Assembly (NCBI GenBank): GCA_038087015.1
Contig: JASBNA010000030.1
Coordinates: forward strand, 310,001-374,000
Direction: 5' to 3'
Source: Cerrena zonata
Taxonomy: Eukaryota > Basidiomycota > Agaricomycetes > Polyporales > Cerrenaceae
Length of the DNA: 64,000 nt
Part shown: piece after piece, positions 60,748 to 64,000 of the stretch
Numbering within the stretch: position 1 is the stretch's first letter
How the letters are laid out: each line of letters starts with the position of its first letter
Notes under the pieces: generated by a model
Databases searched by the model: none
What the model saw: only the letters and a program-made list of their open reading frames with translations
What the model was told of the DNA's origin: nothing
Program-made: the position numbers and the translations under genes

Positions 60748-61750
60748 GTTGACTATAATAACAATAGTTGAACAACAAAGGAGGACACGAGTTGCGAGAG
60801 AGGTGGAGATAGAAGGACGAAAGTCAATAGAGACAGACAAAGGCAACAAGTGTTAGAGGGATGGGTGACAGACAGGCGACAGAGAGGACTGTGGAGGTCT
60901 GATAAAGCTAGCAAGCAAGAGTAGAGTTCAAGTTGCTATGGAGGAAAGCAAGAGTGGGAGCAAGGCGGGGACTTTATATGGTCGGCTATTTGGGAACTAG
61001 CCTAAGAATGGGAAAGGGTCACAAAGGGCGCGACGAAAGGAACACAATGGACAAGGGGACCTGAGAGATGTTACATATGATTTGGGGTGATTTGTAGATG
61101 ATGTTCGAGACTGGAACAGAAAGAAGCTTGTTACGCGCGTGGCTCAGAGGTCAGGCTGTTGAAACAGAACGAATGCGGTGTCGGATGTAACGGCGAAACT
61201 CTAGAATATCCAAGCGATTACGATTGTCGACAATGCGAGTTGGTATTACTGATCAGGGAGGATTATTGAGGAGAATAAGAGGAGAACAAAGGCAGGGGAG
61301 GAAGAATGGGAGAGACGATAATAGATTGAAAGGGAATCCCATTGTGGGCAATTCCCAGGTGTAAGCGTGTGTGTGCCTGGCAAGGAGCGTCTCTGCTCGG
61401 GCTCAGACTGTGAGAGAAAGACAGGGAAATCATGCAGGGATTTTCGGTGGTTGTCCTCTGATTAGACTGGGATCCAATCGCAATCCCCAAGTCTCTTGCG
61501 GTTCAGACAGAGATACAGTTCCGACGACAACACCTTCCAAGTACGGACAGATGCATGCCCGAGTGCATCTCCGAGTGCAACTGAGCGATTCGGCAATTTC
61601 CGCAGAACTGTAAAGTACCTCGAGCGCTTGTCCAAACCTTATTGTGAGCAGCCACGGTGTGCAAACAGGCACAAACACAAATCGGAGAGAGCGAGGATTG
61701 GCAGCAGCGTACACAGTCTCAAGCTCATCGACCCCGACATCCCGCAAGAC
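60748..61750. other. Divergent promoter region, CFEM gene and eL31
   Basis: 1.0 kb between the two starts. Contains the TATAAA of the CFEM side. No open frame has family features. Confidence 0.5.
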
Positions 61751-62360
61751 ATGGTACGCCGTCTTGCTGCCCTTTTTCTAAACCATCCCTAACAGTGTCC
61801 CCGTATAGGCCCCCAAATCCACCGAACGCAAAAAGGTGCTTTCCACAGAGTTGTCTCAATAACTTATAATAATGTTATATAACAGACCGGCAAGACTCGC
61901 TCGGCCCTCCAAGACGTCGTCACCCGGGAGTACACCATCCATCTCCACAAGCGGGTACATGGCCGTTCATTCAAGAAGCGTGCCCCCCATGCTGTCAAGT
62001 CTGTTGTAGATTTCGCCCAGAAGGCTATGGGCACTTCAGACGTCAGACTTGATCCCAAGCTCAACCAGGCGTTGTGGGCTCGTGGTATCAAGTCTGTCCC
62101 CCACAGAATACGAGTCAAGCTCGAGAGTGCGTCCTTCTGCTTGCAGTGATTTGGTGGTGGAAGCTAATTGGGACGACCGGAAATTTAGGAAAACGTAACG
62201 ACGAGGAGAACGCAAAGGAGAAGCTCTTCACCTACGCTACCTTCGTTCCCGTCGAGTCCTTCAAGGTCCGTTCTCTTATCTTCAGTCAACATATTAAAAA
62301 CTCGTAACTAAATTAACCATCTTGCAGGGTCTCGAGACCGTCGTTGTCGACGCCGAGTAA
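61751..62360 (+). CDS. RPL31: 60S ribosomal protein eL31
   Basis: Predicted 126-aa large-subunit protein. The ATG stands alone in coding exon 1 (61751-61753), since GT follows it at once; then 61809-61835, 61886-62126, 62189-62265 and 62328-62360. The product starts [21 protein letters not shown] and holds [30 protein letters not shown] and [18 protein letters not shown], all eL31 marks, ending in VVVDAE. Introns between first codons are common in ribosomal protein genes. Confidence 0.93.
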
Positions 62361-62788
62361 ATATTTACTCTTGTCTTGTGTCATTAGTCTTTACCCATCC
62401 ATCCACACCTTTTTTGCGCTCATCATGTCCCCCCTGCTATCACGCTATGCAGCCACCCATACGATAATATGCCATGTCATGCCGAGCAATCAAAATCACG
62501 CATCTGCGTCGTTCGAGGGAACCGTATTTTTGACTCGTTTGAAACAAACTCGAAAGACGACAACTCGTGTGAGTGTAGAGCTCTGGCTTTCAAGACAGTA
62601 CCGTGAAACCCTACACGCCTCGGTTTTCGAATATCCGCTTAGAGGGGGTATATATGCAATGCGACATATTAAGTATACTATTAATTTCATCTGAGAGCAA
62701 AAAAAGAAGTATCCACACTGAAGAACAGTCGAAAAAAGCCTCTCTATCCCACCATCTAATCCATAGACCGCTGTGATCTAGCCACAAC
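62361..62788. other. Convergent 3' ends, no gene seen
   Basis: 428 bp between the stops of eL31 (+) and the GT69 gene (-), AT-rich towards 62.69 kb. Confidence 0.5.
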
Positions 62789-64000
62789 TCATAGTAGGTT
62801 GAGATCCCTGTGATGTCTAACCTTGACTGCATCAGCTTTGGTCGACTTGTTCGGCATTCTTTCCCAGATAGGATCGACATCGGGACCGTCGAGATCTCCT
62901 GCTCCGTCCCATCCCCAACACCACACTAAAGTAATTGAGCATAATTGAGCACTTAGACAGTGAGTGAAAGGACTAAAGCGAAGAACGTACCGTAGTCAGG
63001 ACCGTTCTCGAACTCGAGTTCGTCTGATTCCTCTTCGGTGAAAAGACGGTCATGAGGTCCAAACCATGCTCGATCTTGAGGGTCTGTTCGAGGGTTATCA
63101 GGCAGACCACCGAGACGAACATAGCCTCGGATGGAAGTGAGGTTCTTTCGTGCTGGGTGAATAATATCATACACCCTCTGTAACAACATAACAACGTTAG
63201 TCCACTCCAAACAAAGACACAAATAGAAAAACGCACCCTATCGTAAGCCAACTTGACTCTCGGCACCATCATAATTCTCCCATACCCCGCCTCCCAATAA
63301 TCATTACAGATCAAACTACATTCACTCGCCGAACACTCTCCCTCAGTAATCTTAGCCATCCTGAATCGTGTATGCGGAGGCGTATAGAAAGGTGCAGGGT
63401 CGAGGACGGCAATACCGTTCCAGCATGATTGGACTTGAATGGGAAGGTGGCGCATGAATCGGTCTTGTGAGGGCGGGTGGTGGAAGACACTTTCGAAGGG
63501 GGCGTTTTCGAGCGCGGTGCCGTTGATGTCACGGGCGACCCAGTTGTCGTAGAAGACGGGTGAGCCCTGAGTTTGATGAGAAGGGGAAGGTTAGTTATTC
63601 CGTACAACGTATCAAGGAATGAAATGGAAGCGTTGTAGGATAAGGGACGAGGAATAGGGAATAGCACGTACCAACTCCTCATGGAACATATAATCCGCCG
63701 CACAAGTGATCCCAGCATTATTCCTCCTACTCTGCCAAATCAACTCCAACAAGTCGTCCACACAAGGCAAGATATCGTTCATGAACACAATCGTGTCAAA
63801 CACCTCATTCTCCGTATTCCGCAATTCGTGTAGGGGGACGAACGCAGCGTTTCGCACTTCCGCGAGATATTCGATACGATGGTTGAATGCACCCCTCGTA
63901 CGTGTTGATGTCCGAATCATCACTCGTAACCCGACTGAGCGACAGAGAGCGTCGAATATCCGGAGGAGCGCTTTCGTTTGGTCTGTTGAACCGTTCTCGT
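62789..64000 (-). CDS. CAP59-like glycosyltransferase (GT69), 5' end beyond window
   Basis: C-terminal part of an alpha-1,3-mannosyltransferase-family enzyme (GT69, CAP59/CMT1 type), Golgi by family. Exons (minus): 64000-63672 (open at the window edge), 63566-63237, 63177-62991 and 62925-62789. Family marks: YENGS-like ENGSTDQTKALL, FMNDILPCVDDLLELI, GITCAADYMF, FYDNWVARDING, PIQVQSCWNGIAVLDP and MVPRVKLAYDRR. The stop follows HHRDLNLL. Cryptococcus relatives act in capsule glycan synthesis; in mushrooms the target glycan is unclear. Confidence 0.88.

Noticed and set aside
1..64000. CRISPR arrays, operons, prokaryotic promoters
   Set aside because: Intron-rich nuclear fungal DNA; no spaced direct-repeat arrays were seen.

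Overview
The window is nuclear DNA of a filamentous basidiomycete, most like an Agaricomycete (mushroom). Genes are dense, lie on both strands and carry many 45-75 nt introns. Several families are typical of that group: a C2-NACHT-WD40 protein, SET proteins starting with MKRGFL, large F-box proteins with Cys pairs, UstYa-like oxidases, a CFEM GPI protein and a CAP59-like GT69 enzyme. Gene models below were built by eye from splice sites, reading phase and family motifs.

Layout. 1-12 kb: 5' part of LYS2 (-), an RBR ubiquitin ligase (+), an acyl-CoA/4-coumarate-CoA ligase-like enzyme (+), a Cys-rich unknown (+), a zinc alcohol dehydrogenase of the D-arabinitol type (+) and an HNH-like protein (+). 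12-20 kb: a 5.3 kb NLR-type C2-NACHT-WD40 gene (-) and a SMYD-like SET/MYND protein (-). 20-33 kb: a histidine acid phosphatase (+), tRNA-Leu (-), an F-box relic, a STE6-type ABC exporter (+), a disordered small protein (+), tRNA-Ile (+) and the ribosome biogenesis factor SURF6/Rrp14 (+). 33-44 kb: a zinc-transporter-like CDF protein (-), a second tRNA-Ile (+), a gene-poor stretch, a damaged F-box family gene (+) and a cytochrome P450 (-). 44-47 kb: a SET gene (-) split by a 5'-truncated LINE with a poly(A) tail and a 14-bp target-site duplication. 47-56 kb: a PDR-type ABC transporter (-) with a broken reading frame and a UstYa-like oxidase (-). 56-64 kb: an SGNH hydrolase (-), a CFEM GPI protein (-), ribosomal protein eL31 (+) and a GT69 glycosyltransferase (-, cut by the window edge).

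Most genes are independent housekeeping or accessory units. Possible functional groups are P450 + PDR transporter + UstYa-like oxidase (a weak secondary-metabolite neighbourhood, no precursor or core enzyme seen) and SGNH hydrolase + CFEM + GT69 (cell-surface glycan and wall functions).

The main observations are an ATAAGT...AC (AT-AC) intron in the acyl-CoA ligase, the clean LINE disruption of the MKRGFL SET gene, an 18-nt microexon in the PDR transporter, and about 17 single-base frame breaks in five otherwise conserved genes. Of those breaks about 15 are insertions and two are deletions. This bias suggests assembly error for many of them, although the PDR transporter and the F-box gene also carry nonsense codons and may be true pseudogenes.
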